Source of the DNA: Holacanthus passer
Taxonomy: Eukaryota > Chordata > Actinopteri > Pomacanthidae
Reading direction: 5' to 3'
DNA: 64,000 nt
Assembly (NCBI GenBank): GCA_025331565.1
Contig: JAFREQ010000008.1
Coordinates: 186,001 to 250,000, forward strand
Every line of letters begins with the position of its first letter. Within the stretch, counting starts at the first letter, position 1. A program made the position numbers and the translations under genes. The notes beneath the pieces were generated by a model. It was not told the DNA's origin, did no database searches, and saw only the letters and a program-made list of their open reading frames with translations. This document shows, piece after piece, positions 12,801 through 26,908 of this stretch.

Positions 12801-15800
12801 TCCTGTTTATCACTTGCAGTTGCAAAACCTGACAAAACTGACTTTTTTGGCTACTTGGGGGCAACATTGACATATCATCATCTATTTTTTTAAGTTAATA
12901 TAGTGAACTAGCAAATTGTTGCTTATTAACATATCCAGCAGTTACAGAGAAAAAAAAGTTCATTTAAAGTCATGTTTCTTCAACCTGATGAAAGATTAAT
13001 ATTCACTCTCTTGTGCAGGAAATATCTGGCTCTTCAGCTGCTGTTGTGTCTGTACAGCTGAACAATGAAGCTAAACTTCAATGTAAAGCTCCATTAAGTC
13101 AAAGGGAGCTGCAGATTCGGGTGATAATTTTCCGTAGGTTCGCCACTACGATCGACCTCCTTGACATGGTCACATTTAGGAGGGGCCATCACCCGGTGGT
13201 AGGTTTCCATGCAGCTGCTTGTCTGTAGATTTTTGAATGCTTAAGTTGTGTCTGTTTTGCTTTGTGAGCTTTGACAACACAGGGTCTGACATGATAAAAT
13301 TTTAGAGAGGAGAGTGAAGTCAAACTGAAAAATATCTCTCTCTGATAATTATGTCTGATTAAGAAAATGTGTCACCAAAGTGCTGGCATGCATCATTTGG
13401 AAATGTCAAGCGGTCTCTTTGAATTTAACCCAAAAACCACGCTCTTCTGATGAGTGCTACATAGAGAGGTTGATCAAAAGCTTATAAGATATTTGACATA
13501 TTCTGTGATTTATCAGAGATGGAGATAAGGTTGGAAAAACAAGTGTAATGAGTTCAGCAAGTGCAAAACTTTCTCAAAGTCGTTCCAACTGCATTAAAGC
13601 AGCTCAGTCAAGGGAAGAGAGCATCCAGCTCTTAATTAGAGAAAAGCAGCAAAGAATTGGAGATCAAGGTAAAGATGTTTAACATACTGAGAGAAAAACC
13701 ACCTCTTAATATTATTCATATCATGATTCATCCTTTCCCTGAGTGCAGATGAACGATGGGATGTTTTGACTTGATAGCTGAATCATTGTGCCGTTAAGTC
13801 GAGCGAAGACAGTATCAAACTGTGCTCCGGTAGTTTTTTAATGGACTGAGACAAACAGAACGGAGCCCAGGGTTAATGTGAACACACTTTAGAGATGAAT
13901 GACTCACACACTAATGAATAGTTGGTTTCCTGAGGGGCCTGAAAGTTTCATTTTGCCAGGAGACAGAGACGAGACTTTTGTTTGGTGGCATAGAAACAAG
14001 TCCCTCTGTTGGACAACAGTTGGCATAATGAGGAGGTGACGTCAGCGCTGAGGACTCATGGGACTTTTCCCGTAGGGCCTGGAGGCTGGCGGAGGAGGAG
14101 GTGTGAAGCCAGAGTTGGACCAGACAATCAAAAAGAAACAAGAAAGAAATGTAAGAGATACTTTTTTTCCCAGCAAAGTACATATTCAAGCGCCTACATT
14201 TTCTGCTTTTGATGGCCAAAGAAAAACAAAATTAAGAATCGGCAGTTGCTCAGTCATCATCCAACAAACGTCCGATCAGTTGACCTGCATCACTTTCATC
14301 CAATTATTTTCCTCCATTTGTGTTTTTCTTCTGTTTCAGACCTCCAGTTCTTCTCATAAGAGGTGGACGATGAAATTGAAAATCATGGTGTTTGTCTCAT
14401 GAGTAAACTGGTTTCTTTGACTGAACCTTTGTTGCTGATTAATACATATGACACGTGTCTGTAGAAGTGAAAGAGACAAACACGCCCACATGAGTTACTT
14501 TTAATGTCAGGATGTCGAAGCGTGATCCAGAAATGCAACATGCAAACTGTTTGCCTCTTTCCTCTCATCATTAACTCGGCATCAACTCTCCCTTTACTTG
14601 ATCACAGAGCTTTCATCAACAGTGAACTGAGCTCAACTCTGTTGTGGTTCACAGATGAGATCATTTTAAATGGACACATCAGCGGGGCTGGAGTGCACCA
14701 CCCAGCTCATTAGGAAACTTTCAGAATCAGTGTCTCATATTTTGCTACGCAGACACTGTGCAGAAATCATCATTTTTTCAGTTTGCACAGCAAGTTCAGT
14801 CAATCAAAGATGACTGTCTCTCAGGCAGGGAAAAAAAAATCTATACTTTTTTTTTAACCTCAGTCAATGAATGTTTTCATGGAGAGCAAGACATGAAGTC
14901 CAAAGCCCTGAAAGAAAAGGTCTTTCTAGAGCATCACAAGTATTGGAAAAAAATAATGTAGTTTGAGTGTGCTGCTGGAGGAAAGGCCATCACATCTTTG
15001 AAAATAAAATAGTTTATGCTTTTGGAAGCATAAATGTGCTCAGAAAGTGTCTGAGTCTTTGGCCTGATGATTGTGATTGGACACATTGAATGTCTTGTAC
15101 ACTAGTGAATATTTTGCCTGTAGTGGCACCAGATAAAAGGTCGGAATTCACCAAAAACAAGTGGATTCACAGCAGATTTTAGGGAAACCAGTAGATCTAC
15201 TGGTCACCATTGTAGCCGGCGAATAACAACAAGCTTCTTTGCACGAAGACAAGAAATTATCTTTTAATCTAATTACTGTTGATTCAGGAAAATAGTTTGT
15301 TTTCATTTTCTATTTGAGTGTCAGCACTTAACAATGCTGAGTATTTCTTTGTGCATACACAATGTACACAATGCATAATTCAATTTGAAAAAGTTTCTGT
15401 TGTCAACCCTTTTCTCTGAGTCCATTCAAGACGTTGGTCAAAACAAGAGCAAAAGCATTGAGGTTCCCATAAAGGAGACATTATGGTCATTCTGTCTGTT
15501 GACTGATGAGAGCGACGGGAACAGAGAGACGGTCGGTTTCCATTCAGGACACTAATCTAACCTGTTAATGGTCCTGCTCCAACCTTCATTCTGCCTTGGC
15601 AACAACTATCAAAACAAAGCATAAATTCAGTCTAATTGTCAGGACAAAGACTGTGCCTGCTGGGCCCCGGGTCTAATTTTTGTAAATTGAAACTCCCCTA
15701 ATGTAATGTGGACGTCTGCTCACCCTGGATATAAGTGGGCAACAGGTATGCTGAGATAATTAGTCTGCTTTTTTTTTTTTTTTCTTCTTACAAAATAATC

Positions 15801-16914
15801 TAGGAACAAATTTGAAGTGCTCATATCACAATAACGCAATTTTGAAAGGAATGAATTCTGCACAATATTGGCTGCAGGTTTTAAAGAGATTTCATTTTAA
15901 ACACTAGACGTGTATCATTATTTCTGCAGAGCGATAGAGCAGAAGTGAAAATCACTCAAAAGCTAATCAGCCATGAGAGCGGTTGAGTGATATTCCTGGT
16001 TCCCCATGGAGAAAGGACTGATCAAAGGTCCTGGAAGGTCATACCATTGGTCTTTCTGTCAATAGTCCACTCAAATCAACTCTCAGGGGTCACTTTGCTT
16101 GAGGCGCCAGAGCAGTGACACATCATGACAAAGGAAAGCATGTGGACGACGAAATGCAGCAGTTTCATCACTGGTCATTGATTTTGCTCTTACACATCCT
16201 TGCAAGGACTTCTGGGATATCATCAGCAGTGTAACATAACAATATTGTGAATATTATTGGCTTTTGTCAGATCTGTGCAGCCAACAACAAGACAGTGAAC
16301 TGGAAACAAAACACAACTTAAATACTGTTTACTAGTCAAACATTTGCTGCAGCTGATTAAAAATGCTGATCGGTGTGTTTCATTTGCAGTCATCGAGCTT
16401 CACATGTGATTGACGCCCATGTTTTTTCATGTGTTAAGCTAATTTATATGTGCTGGTGATGACCCCATTCAACAAAATAAAAAAGCATGAGTTTGACTCT
16501 TTGTAAGAAGTAGAAAAAGGAAAGTTTTCCAACACACGCTCTAACACAGGTTGCAATGCAGCAATAATTTAGTTGCACTAGAGATACATGATGAATGTTA
16601 ATACCAGGTGTAAAGAGGCCCGTACTGTGTCTCAGATTGAAATAGACCCACCTCCTCAGAAGCAGTCTTTTCGGCTGGTGAGGATGACTGTGGCGACTCT
16701 CATGAATAAATAAGGTGAATAATGGTTGTTCTTTGCAAAATGGATGTGAAACGCTTCCACAAAAGGTTAACAGCTTCTAAATAAGGACAGATGTTTGTCA
16801 TTGTTGCAGCGATAGGAGCCCGGCGCGGCCCGACAGCAGCAGAGAAACCACTCAATCCCGGCCTCGCTTTTTAGGTACACAACAATCTGCTGCAGTCTTT
16901 AGTGCTGTAGTTAT

Positions 16915-17110
16915 ATTGTTTTTGTTCTTGTTTTATTCTTTACACCAGGACAAAAAAACGACTCAGATGCAAGGGTCACACAAAAACACCGAATACAAGT
17001 CCAAAAATACCAAAGACTGCTTGATATCGTCAGATCATATACAAACAGGAAGTCAGAGGGACAAACAAAACCGACAAATGGCAGGCAGGAAGACAAATGT
17101 CCAAGTTTGG
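16915..17110. repeat. Possible fragment of dispersed repeat family R1
   Basis: A-rich sequence with strings like those in the R1 copies ('ggacaaaaaaacgactcag', 'atgcaagggtcac', 'gtccaaaaat', 'aggcaggaagaca'). The match is loose and the ends are not defined, so membership is tentative. Confidence 0.35.
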
Positions 17111-20100
17111 CAGTGAGGAGCTTCATCAGGATGGTGTGAAATGTGCAGTACTACGATTGCAGATGTAATGGGCTTTGTAATATTTTAAGCTGGTTAGCCA
17201 TGAGGCTGCAATGCCTTCTAGCTACAACAGTGCTGTAACTGTCCTAATATAGTGGGATCAATAAATCAATAATGCTAAAGAGAAATTTCAGCTTGCAATT
17301 AAAAACCACTCATTTAATCTGTCTTTAAATTCCTTCGGCTGCAGCACACATGAAGATGAACGGACGGGCAGATTAAATCGTTGCAGCTCCTTCAGAGCTC
17401 TCAGATTTCAAAGTCGGCGATGAAAGAGAATCACGGGCTGAATGACAGACAGACAAACGGGGTCGATCATTAAGTTGTTAATCTTTGCGCTTTATTGGAT
17501 CAAGAGTGACTGAGGCACCTCCGAGCGATCAATCCTTATGTAATCTTCTGAGGCAAACCTCAAGGAGCGTCAGTCATTACGGCCTGCGTTTGTGAGCCTC
17601 CACCCACACTTATAGAAAAATAAAAAAATAAAACAGCTCGGGACCACACCCGAATCCTGCCGCTCGCTCCCTGGATGTCAATCTTAATTCGCTCTCTGTT
17701 AAATTATTCTCTTTTATTTCACAACCAAATGAGCTCACATGCATGTATGAATATGTCCCAATCAACAGACAACATAATAAGACTAATGTTTAACAGTCTA
17801 AGACCACCTCTCTCTACCATACCTGATCCTCAAGGTTCCACGATTTTTTACAGCGCTGTGGATTCCCCACTGAGTCCTGCTCACCCTCCCTGTAACCCAG
17901 CCTGTCTCCCCACTCTCAGCCTCGCCTCGGCAGATCAATGGCACAGCATGAGGTTAGGTTTTTAATTGAGCTTTTCTGATGGGTGGGGGTTGTTTTAATG
18001 AGGCCAGGTCGTGTTTTCATCCTGACCTTTGAGGCTCTGCCCTACAGGTGTCCATCCTCTAACTTAAAAGGAACGTATGGGCTTGTAGGGCTACCCCCGG
18101 TGTCAGACCTCACCAAGCTCCTCTGCAGAGCTTGACATTTTCACCTGAATCTAATACGCCCAGTAAATCTTTTTTTTTTTTTTTCTTAGCCATTACACAG
18201 GATCTGGTGTAGCGATCACCAGTGCTATCCTCCAGCAAGGTGAAAAGGATGTTCATGTATAAATGATGTAGATGAAGTCTATCATCCTCACCAAGCTCTC
18301 TTTCTGGTGTACCAAATGTTAACTAAGCTTCACATTTCTGCAGGTTTTCGGTCCAGTGCCAGTTGTTGTCTTGTAGCTTGAAGCTCAGGTGACCAATGTT
18401 AAGCACATTAATATTTGTGTCAATGTTATATAGGAGCGATAATCTATTTGTCAAAGTGCAAAGACATTATTGCCATGGAAGCCATGTGTGACTTTAAAAA
18501 TAGAAATAATATATTTAACAAATCATATTTTAAGAGCAATGACAAGGATGTAAATCAGTACATCAATAGATCATCAGTCAGTGTTGGTGAGTATGTGAGT
18601 AATGTAAAGTACAACGGTAATAAGCAAAACCAAAAATTCAGCGTATAATCATAGAGAGAGATAGAGAATCTATCAGCATATGAAGCCAGAGAGTCGACCA
18701 GCAGGTGTTCCTATAGCACCTGCTTTTAATTAACGTCTGGCCTCTGGAGCACATTACACACTCCTTGCACAGCAGGCATGGAGCAACATTAGCATTCATT
18801 TAGAATCATGTTTCAGGCCATCTGACCCACGTTAATTACAATATTCACTAGTTTGTTATTTTGTGTTGTGCGAGTGTTTAGCTGCTGGACACTCCACTAT
18901 GTTCACCTCTTTGCCCATCTGCCCTTTGGTGCTGGGCAGGTAACATATGCGCTCATCAGAGCTTGTGTTAGAAAAGACTGCCCTCGGGTTGTTGGTGTGA
19001 GACCATATGGTGAATGTAAAATCAAATCAAGAGGATGAAAGGCTCAGTAGAACTTGGGTTGGGTGTTCATTTTCAATTTGCAGCAACACCTTTCACATTA
19101 CAGTTATTTGACTTTGGCTAAAACATAGATGAATAAATATATATCCAGTCTAATAAAAAACTACACACAGAATCACCTGCAGCAACATAAATGAAAAAAA
19201 TAATGATTAAAGCCACTGTGCATACAATCCTATCTGTTTTGGGTGATACTAAGAAAGACATGCTGGCAAATAGTAACACATGCTGCAAACAAAATGCATT
19301 GAGGTTCAATATTCACACATGCATAATAGAATTCCTATGTTATAGTTGGATATTTGAAGTAGTAAGAAGGAAAGAGCAGCCTCTGTTCATTTCCTTTGCA
19401 TCAAGACTCTTTACCTGCCAGCAGTCCGGTAATTTCCCGTGCAGTATAGGGCAGGCTCTCAGACATTTTCTTTTTTCTTTCCCTTCACATATCATAACGC
19501 GTTTCATCCCCTCACAGCCCGGCGCTGCTGCAGACTTGATGTGATAAAGTCCACAAGTCTGGAGGGCTGACATTCAGGTTTGGGAAAAGACATTTCATTA
19601 GCTGTCCTCTAGTGCAACCCAGGGGCCACATATGCAAACTTTAGACATACTGTTTATCTAATGAGCAGATTTTCATTAAAATTGCTGTCCTCACTCATGC
19701 TCCCAGGGGATAAACCCTTATGGCTGGAAGAGACTTTTGTTATTATGTTCAGTATCATGGAATATAATGAATACTGCAGTCCATAGGGAGTGGCTGCAAC
19801 ATATAGCTGGCCGTTAGCTTATTAGACTCGCTTCATGTAATATTTCATAATGTGGAAAAAATTGTTAGAAGTCAGTTTTTATTCTTCATTGCATCACGCT
19901 ATAATTTAGAAACACAATGAGTGTAAAGGATGCAAATGTAAAACTACAATAAATCAAATCACATACCAGAAGTTGGGAAGATTCATATAACAGGTTTACA
20001 TCCAAGAATGTTTTTAAAAGAAACCTGCGGTAAATATTGCTCAAAAAGAAAGCAGAGAGAGAGGAAAAAAAAATCACTGCAGCGGGCGCCATGACAGGTG

Positions 20101-21004
20101 TAACATTTAACATTTCATTTGAAAAGGGCTGTTTTCTGTAAATGCCAGGCTCACGTCAGTATTCAGACTTTGGCTTTGAGGTGAAATTGCCCCCATTATG
20201 AGTGGGTGACCCAGTGCCGTGGGTTACTGTGGTTACATCAAAACAGTCATTATTTGGAAAGCCACATAACAAAATAGCCTATATCCTGCTGGAACACATC
20301 TGCAGGAGAACTGGGAACGTATTCACCCCATAGGGACTGCCTGGATAAATAATCGTCACCTGGACGTGACCCCACAAGACAGGAAAGGTCTCACCGGGAA
20401 GATAAGACCACTGAGTGGAAGTTATTTTTCCCAAAGCCTTTTTAGCCTTCCTTGTTGTGGGATTTTCTCCATTTCTCTTGTATAGGAACGTCTATAATCT
20501 TGCTGTTTATTTTTATAATTAGCCTCAACCTTGAATATGGAATAAATAACTGGCAAGTCTGACTAGATCCTAAAGAGGATTTGTATATGCACAAGTAGCA
20601 ATGAGAGGTATTTGTTTTTGATTGTAGATTATTAAAATCCATATATATTTTCATTTATGAAATTAAATCCACCTCCAGGTCATTGATACTATAGATTATC
20701 TTTAATCAGGTTAAAATGTTTTGAATCATAAATCAAATCCTCTAACTCCAACATCTGGGTGGCAAAGACTTCATATTTATTTGAAATGTATTTTATAACA
20801 GTAAGTAAAACATTACTTTTCCTTACTATTGCTGCATAATTTAGTCTAAATCTAAATTAGGACACCCTCACTAGTCACTCTCTGACACAACAAATGTCAC
20901 AGTGCCCCCTTACTTTTATATTAAGAACTGCTACATGCTGGTACATTAACTCATCACACTGTGCACATATTATACTGAGATGCAAATTGCTTTACTGCAG
21001 TATC

Positions 21005-21010
21005 TTTATT
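21005..21010 (-). terminator. Possible gtf2e1 polyadenylation signal
   Basis: AATAAA on the minus strand about 720 bases after the gtf2e1 stop codon. It is the first clear hexamer noticed downstream. Whether it is used is not shown. Confidence 0.35.
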
Positions 21011-21726
21011 AGATTGTTCAGAATAACAAATGCTTTACTGTACAACAAGTCACCCATATCCTCTTGTTTCTCATGCCTGAGAAGAGCTTTTAAATCCAGT
21101 CTGATCCGCTTTCAGAACATATTTAGTCTAACACAGTGGAGTGAAAGCAGCACACCAGCAGCAGCAGCTTCAGTCCTCCAGTATCACACTGCTCACGCTC
21201 AGCCACAGTGCTGCTTCGCACTCAGATGTCTTTTGGCAAAGCTCACAGCCCCAAGACACAATCAATGTAGTTATACATGAGTCAGAAGAAAATAGACATG
21301 TGGCATAAAACATATGCTGCTGTATTGATTAAAACTGAAGCATATCTGTTCTGTCAGATGCATGAGAGACTTGCGACTCAAAAACACAGCTTGTTAAACA
21401 TACAACTGAAAATAAAATAAAACAGACCGACAAAAACAAGCCAGCTCCCTCCTGGTTTGGTGACTAGGAAGAAGAAATACTTAGGACAGAATACAAAAGG
21501 CGTGATCACTTAGTAAACACTGTCAAAGCAAGTGAAGTGGACTGTAAATACTTCTTGAGCAGCATCTTGTTTTCTTCTTGAGAAGCTTGTGTCCACAAAT
21601 AATTCCTCAGATATCACTACTGACAGTACGAGACAGCTGAAGTACACATTTGGGAACTCAAAGCCAATCCATCAAATTGTTTCATTATGTGTGTGTAAAT
21701 ACATGTGCATATAAATGCGTGTGTGT

Positions 21727-24700
21727 TCAGAAGTACATGTCCTGGAAGAGGTTTCGTCCCATTTCGATATAGGCCTCCTTCTCCTGCGCAGACATCTGTT
21801 CCACCAGCTCCGGCCTCTGGCTGACCTCTCGATAAGAGCACGGCCGGCCTCCCACCATCACCATCGGCTCATCCCCCACCTCCTCAAACTCATCGTCATC
21901 ATCCTCCTCCTCTTCCTCGGCCCGATGATGAGAGGCTGCTGCAGGCTGGGGATTTGAGGGAGTCTCGTCATCTGATTCGCTGGTGTCGCTGTCTGAGTCG
22001 CTGGCGTTAGCTGTGGCGGAAGCAAGCCCCCTGGTAGCGGCGCTCGCTCCGCCTCCACCTCCACCTGCTCCTGACACGCCCCTCTTCTCATGGATGAGCA
22101 GGGCACGCATCACTTCTTCATTTTCATCTGACTGGCCAATTCCAAGACCAGCTGCTCCATCCTGGGCTCCAGGTACAATGTCTCCATCTGTTGGAATAAA
22201 ACAAATCTAGTAACTTCTGGAACTTAAACACTGTTTTAGAACATTTAGAACAATCTCTAAGCATTTTTAAATTGTGCCTGATAATGACGAAAAGATCTTA
22301 TGGTCCTATCTCATTGCCTTATCGAGCATTACTTATTGCAGGTCACCGTCTGAACAAAAACTTAATTTAAACCACATCACCTTCGGATCTCATGTCTGTT
22401 TCCAGGCTCCAAAGGGCAACAAGATCATTACAGGCAGATGCACAGAGACACACCTCAGAGACAGGACGTTTGGAAGGCATAATTCATGCGATTTCCACAG
22501 GAGTGGACTTTATTAATGAGCAATTCTTGCTCAGTCATGCACTAATCAAGCCTCTGATTATTTCAATTAAGCAATTATGGTTCAATGGGAGTCTGGCCAG
22601 GCCTGATTGCTGCATGCCCTTGGGTGGAGAAACAATGTCAGAATAAGATAAGAAGCTTGGTGAAGGACCACTCTGACAGAGGGGGGTTAACTCGGGTTGA
22701 CCTGCAATAGCCTGGTTTGACTACAAGACATGGTCATGGGAGAGCAGTCAAAGCTGAGGGTGTGAACTGTGCTCAACTCTGTCAATCCCAACCATCATCT
22801 TACTGGTCTCTGAAAAACTTGCCTCATCACTGACAAGCAATAGCACTTGTGACTAATGTCAGTGAAATTTGAGAGTGGGCGGGAATTTAATGACGAATTT
22901 AATGTCTTCCGACTCACGGAGTGGGAGTTCTTGTGATTATGGGAGAGAGTTTGCTTGAAATGGAAAAACAACTGCATCATTGTGGCGTTACTTTGGATTC
23001 AGCATTAATCCAACTTCTCTTTAAGGACAAGTCATTAATTCATGTATGAAAGACATTTATATCTTTGATAATATCTAAAAACAGCAACAACATGGTGGCC
23101 AAGATGGTGGAAAGTGTATGTAGAATTCTATAATTCTTCATATTGCAACTCAAAATTTGAATGTACTATGAAAAACATGCCTAATATCTAATTTTTCTAA
23201 ATACTAAAACTTTTGCCATCAGAACAGTGTGAATGCTACATACTGACTGGTTAGTGCTTAGTGACTTACGGTTCTTGAGGATGTCAGGCTCGCTGTAAGC
23301 ACCCTGCACGGTGCTGTGGGTCAACCAGACGGGCCTCTCCTTAGGTGCCTTGCCCTCACTGGCCTGCTTCTGCTGTTCTTCATGCTCCTCCATGCTGATG
23401 ACCACATTCTGGGTGTACAGGTCAGCGTAGGATGAGCCTTTGTTAGACCAGGCTTCACGGTGTGGGCCGCTTGCAGAGTTTCCTCCAGATGCCGCAGCAC
23501 GTTCACGGCTAGAGGAAAGATTCAGTAAATATCCTTTAAAAAATGATCTTCAACAGTGTTATTACTAAAACAGATTCTGCATTTCGCCTTTGTAGGGCAG
23601 TGTTGTGATTCTGACTGGGGTGAATAAGTTGGGTATTTCTGTGAGGCTTGTCAGAAACTGACCTCTGTTTGAGGGCGGGAATCTCAGAAGGCTCAGGTTC
23701 CAGCAGGTCATGGGACAAGTTAACATCTTCGGTCTCACGCAGCAGCGCATAGATGGGTTCGATCTGCTCGTTGAAGCGTGCCACCAGTGTCCTGGCGTCA
23801 GGACAGACAGACTCATCCTCTTCTACCTCCTTCTGGCAGAAGGTGCAGCGAAAAGTGCCTGTTGGTTAAGAACAAGTAGAAACAAGAAAGAATGGATGTT
23901 CAGGTAATTTACCTGGCACCCACAATCTTGGGAGATGCCTATGAGGCTTTGCCATTTGCCTTTAGCCCAGGCTGGAAACTAAATTTGCACGACACACTTG
24001 TAGAAATTAGCATAGTTGGGAATGTGCTGTGGTTTTGCCCAGCGTGCGTGCGTGCGTGCGTGTGTGTGCGCGTGTGTGTGTACTTGTTTTAGAACTTTCA
24101 ATGTATTTTGCTCAAGCTTTACTTTGTGAAGAGTGACTTTGTATCACACTAGAATGAAACACATGCACAAGATAAACTAATAGTAATGAGTACTTCCTCA
24201 CTATAGAAATGTCCATTATAGAGGTAAAAAAAATGTGTCACAATATTTACCATACTATTTGCTGTGATTTGGGGGGTTATTAAAAGAGACTGTCAGTGCT
24301 ATGACGTGCAGCTTAAGTTTACAGTCTAGTAGCCCAGCTCGCAAGGCTACCAAAAAATGGCCTCCAGATGAAGGACCTTGCATTTCATAGTTATAATGTA
24401 GTTACTGTTTATCATTACTTAATGTTCCATTTTGTGAAATAAAGCAGACTGTGTGTTAAGATAACCTTAATAAGTAAGGAGAAATGTAGACTCTGGGACC
24501 AGACCATGGGACCTTGTGTGCGTTGCACTCGCTTCCTACCAATCTTACCAGGGTATGTTTGGCCATCTGCTTCTCTGGCTGATTTCAGTTTCAATAATGG
24601 GAACTGTTCCAGCATTACACAGACCCCATGTCTGCCTTGTGTCTAAGTGTGTGTTTGTGTGAGAGAGAGAAAGAATGTGTGTGGGTGTGTATGTGTGTGA

Positions 24701-26908
24701 ATGCGTGTACATGTGTGATAGAATGAAACCCACTATGCCTATAAGGACATTCATATAAAATTATTACATTACTCTTTAAAAGCAAATTCAGAGCAGTCGG
24801 ATGCTGGAGAGCTTGTTGACAATAAAAGCAAACGATATGGATCAAGTTGAAGAAAGTCTTAGTAATCCTCTGTTTTCAGAAATACATCCAGCAAAGCTTT
24901 CACTGCATCACTGCAAACCACTGAGATTATTTCTCTATATCACAAGCAAGTGTGGTTTCACCTTAAATATGCTGATTTGTGTTCCTACAAGTCTTAAAAA
25001 AAGAGAGCACAACTGAAAAAAAAAAAAAAAAAAAAAGCTATTTTTCAGCCAAAAGCTGGGTAGACCTACATGTCAAGTGGAATGATTAAAAAAAAGCATG
25101 TCTTACAAAAAGTGGAAGGTACACTCACACAGCAAAGTGTGAAAATTCAGAGCTGGAAGGTTTCTGGCTCTACTTCGTGGGTCACAACGAGCTGGAAGAC
25201 CAGTAATGTCATTTCCCATCTCTGTGAGGTCAAACTGAGTGTTGCTGCCCCTGAAGAAGGAATCAGTCCATCAAAGTAACACTGTGTGAGTTCCAGGTAT
25301 TCTTCTTGTTAGCCTCTGTCAGGGTGCAGGGTTGCTGCCTCCACAGCTATATTTGATACCGGTTGAGATATGTTGAAACAAGAGACAAGCGCAAAGGAGT
25401 GCATCACCAGGAAGATGCTGACGGTTCCAAAACACAATGTGCACTTTTTTCCAGCCTGTAATTTACACTGGCTATCAAACATATTTGTCCAGTGTGGAGG
25501 TACTGTGCATTTTTTTTCATCAGATCAGATTTATGTGGCATCCTGGGTTATTGTTTTACGACTAATCCCTGAAAATGTGGATAGGCACACTCTACTCTTT
25601 TACTTTACATAAGCATATAATACTACTTAAAACTTGCTTTTTCTTACTGATGAGTCTTTAATCTGGTCTCTTTATGACAATGTGATGTCATTTTAAGATT
25701 TGGGGTGTTTTCCACAGTATAAAGCTGGAACACAGCATGAAATAGCTTTGTCACTACTAAATTAGATTAAGTTCATCTGTAAAGCAGAACAAATCATTAC
25801 ACTGATAAAAAAAAACAGATTAATCTGTCTTGGTGTATTACATAATATTTATAATATGCTGATTTGCAGTTAAAGCAGTGATTCATTCAGTTGATGGTGA
25901 CTTAAAGATTAAGAATCTACAGCATGTCCCATAACCCAACCACAGGCTGCACAGGCACTCACTTTAAAGTGCTTTATTTTAAATTGGGTAATTGGAACAT
26001 TTAAAAACATGAATTCAACATGACAGGTCTTGAGACCACATTTCAGTGCTCTTTGGTTCATACCCACACAATTAGTTTCTTTTTCTCAATGTTCACCTGT
26101 ATTCATGTCAAACAGCTGGTTGGCCTCTAGGTCAGTGAAGGTGGAGAAACAGCATGGGCACCGGAAGGAGGCACGGTTGGTGGAATCTCGCTCATCTGTC
26201 TCGATGCGCCGTCGCATGTGATCCAATTTATACTTGACCACGTTGACCAGTAACCTAAAAAAAAAAAAAATCAGGTTGTTAAAGCTTTGTAGCATGCAAC
26301 ATAGTGACATAGGGGAATTATTGTGTTTGATGTAGATAACGAAAGACAAAAAATGAAGGCTAAATTATAATAAAGAGCATTTATTATCTATCACTTATAT
26401 GTAATTTAATACACATGCTGGCAGACGATTACAGGTCTTATTCTCTCTGTGTGCTGTGGGCTGAGTTCATCCAAATACAGCTGATATGAGACATCAACAA
26501 TGCCAATACCTGGATTCCTCCAAACAAATCACATCAAAACTCCACCAGTTAATAAGGGGAAGTTATTGTGTGTCTTTCATGTGCACTGCTCAATGCGAAC
26601 CAAAAAGAAAATAACCACCTGTAGTTGATGAAGTAGTAGTTGTGTCGTGTTGTCTTGCCATCAGGAGCTGTCTCCACTCTCATGCGGCACTTGACAAACT
26701 TGTCTGACTTCAGGGTGTTGAGTACTGATCGCAACTGTTTGCGGTCAAACTTGAGCAGCTCCAGCATGTCCTCCTCACGCACACATGGGTTGCGGATCAG
26801 CACGTCCAGGGCCAAGGCGTGCTCCACTCCATAGAAACCCCGGACGACCTGCTTGGCAAGTCGCTTGAGTGCTGCAGGGACCCCAGTCAGTACCTCTGGT
26901 TCTATCAT
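21727..26908 (-). CDS. gtf2e1: General transcription factor IIE subunit 1 (TFIIE alpha), complete, 5 coding exons
   Basis: TFIIE alpha joins the RNA polymerase II pre-initiation complex in the nucleus, recruits TFIIH and stimulates its helicase and CTD-kinase activities. Coding exons on the minus strand: 26619-26908, 26097-26254, 23663-23858, 23270-23508, 21727-22187. They sum to 1344 bp (447 aa plus stop) with matching phases and GT-AG junctions; the human protein is 439 aa. Order of parts: winged-helix N-terminal region starting MIEPEVLTGVPAALKRLAKQ (residues 1 to about 100); a zinc ribbon with Cys129, Cys132, Cys154 and Cys157, the same positions as human; the conserved EQIEPIYALLRETEDVNL block; a Gly- and Ser-rich linker; a long Asp/Glu tract; and the conserved tail around RPELVEQMSAQEKEAYIEMG. 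An acceptor (CCACAG) lies 6 bp before the ATG, so there is an upstream non-coding exon. It is head to head with rabl3. Confidence 0.97.
22188..23269 (-). other. gtf2e1 intron 4, with a possible conserved element
   Basis: Phase-1 intron between coding exons 4 and 5 (donor GTAAGT, acceptor CAACAG; the split codon gives His). Around 22380-22640 the sequence is non-repetitive and rich in ATTA/TAAT cores, including 'caattaagcaattatgg', which resembles developmental non-coding elements. This is a pattern impression only. Confidence 0.5.
23859..26096 (-). other. gtf2e1 intron 2 with simple repeats
   Basis: 2.2 kb phase-1 intron between coding exons 2 and 3 (donor GTGAAC). It holds a GTGC/GTGT microsatellite at 24042-24082, degenerate GT-rich sequence at about 24640-24720 and a poly-A run near 25017-25036. 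No coding signal is seen. Confidence 0.7.
24042..24082. repeat. (GTGC)n/(GT)n microsatellite
   Basis: Tandem GTGC units passing into GT units inside gtf2e1 intron 2. Confidence 0.9.

Larger units (their letters stand above)
1331..21004. other. Intergenic region between stxbp5l and gtf2e1, no gene recognised
   Basis: About 20 kb of AT-rich DNA between the 5' end of stxbp5l and the 3' end of gtf2e1. Open frames on both strands are short or lie in repeats, and none has a recognisable domain or a chain of plausible exons. It contains the dispersed repeats and microsatellites listed separately at 3.6, 4.4, 5.4, 5.8, 9.4 and 16.9 kb. Some unique-looking stretches (for example about 8230-8500 and 17480-17680) could be regulatory, but nothing in the sequence proves it. 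Confidence 0.6.
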
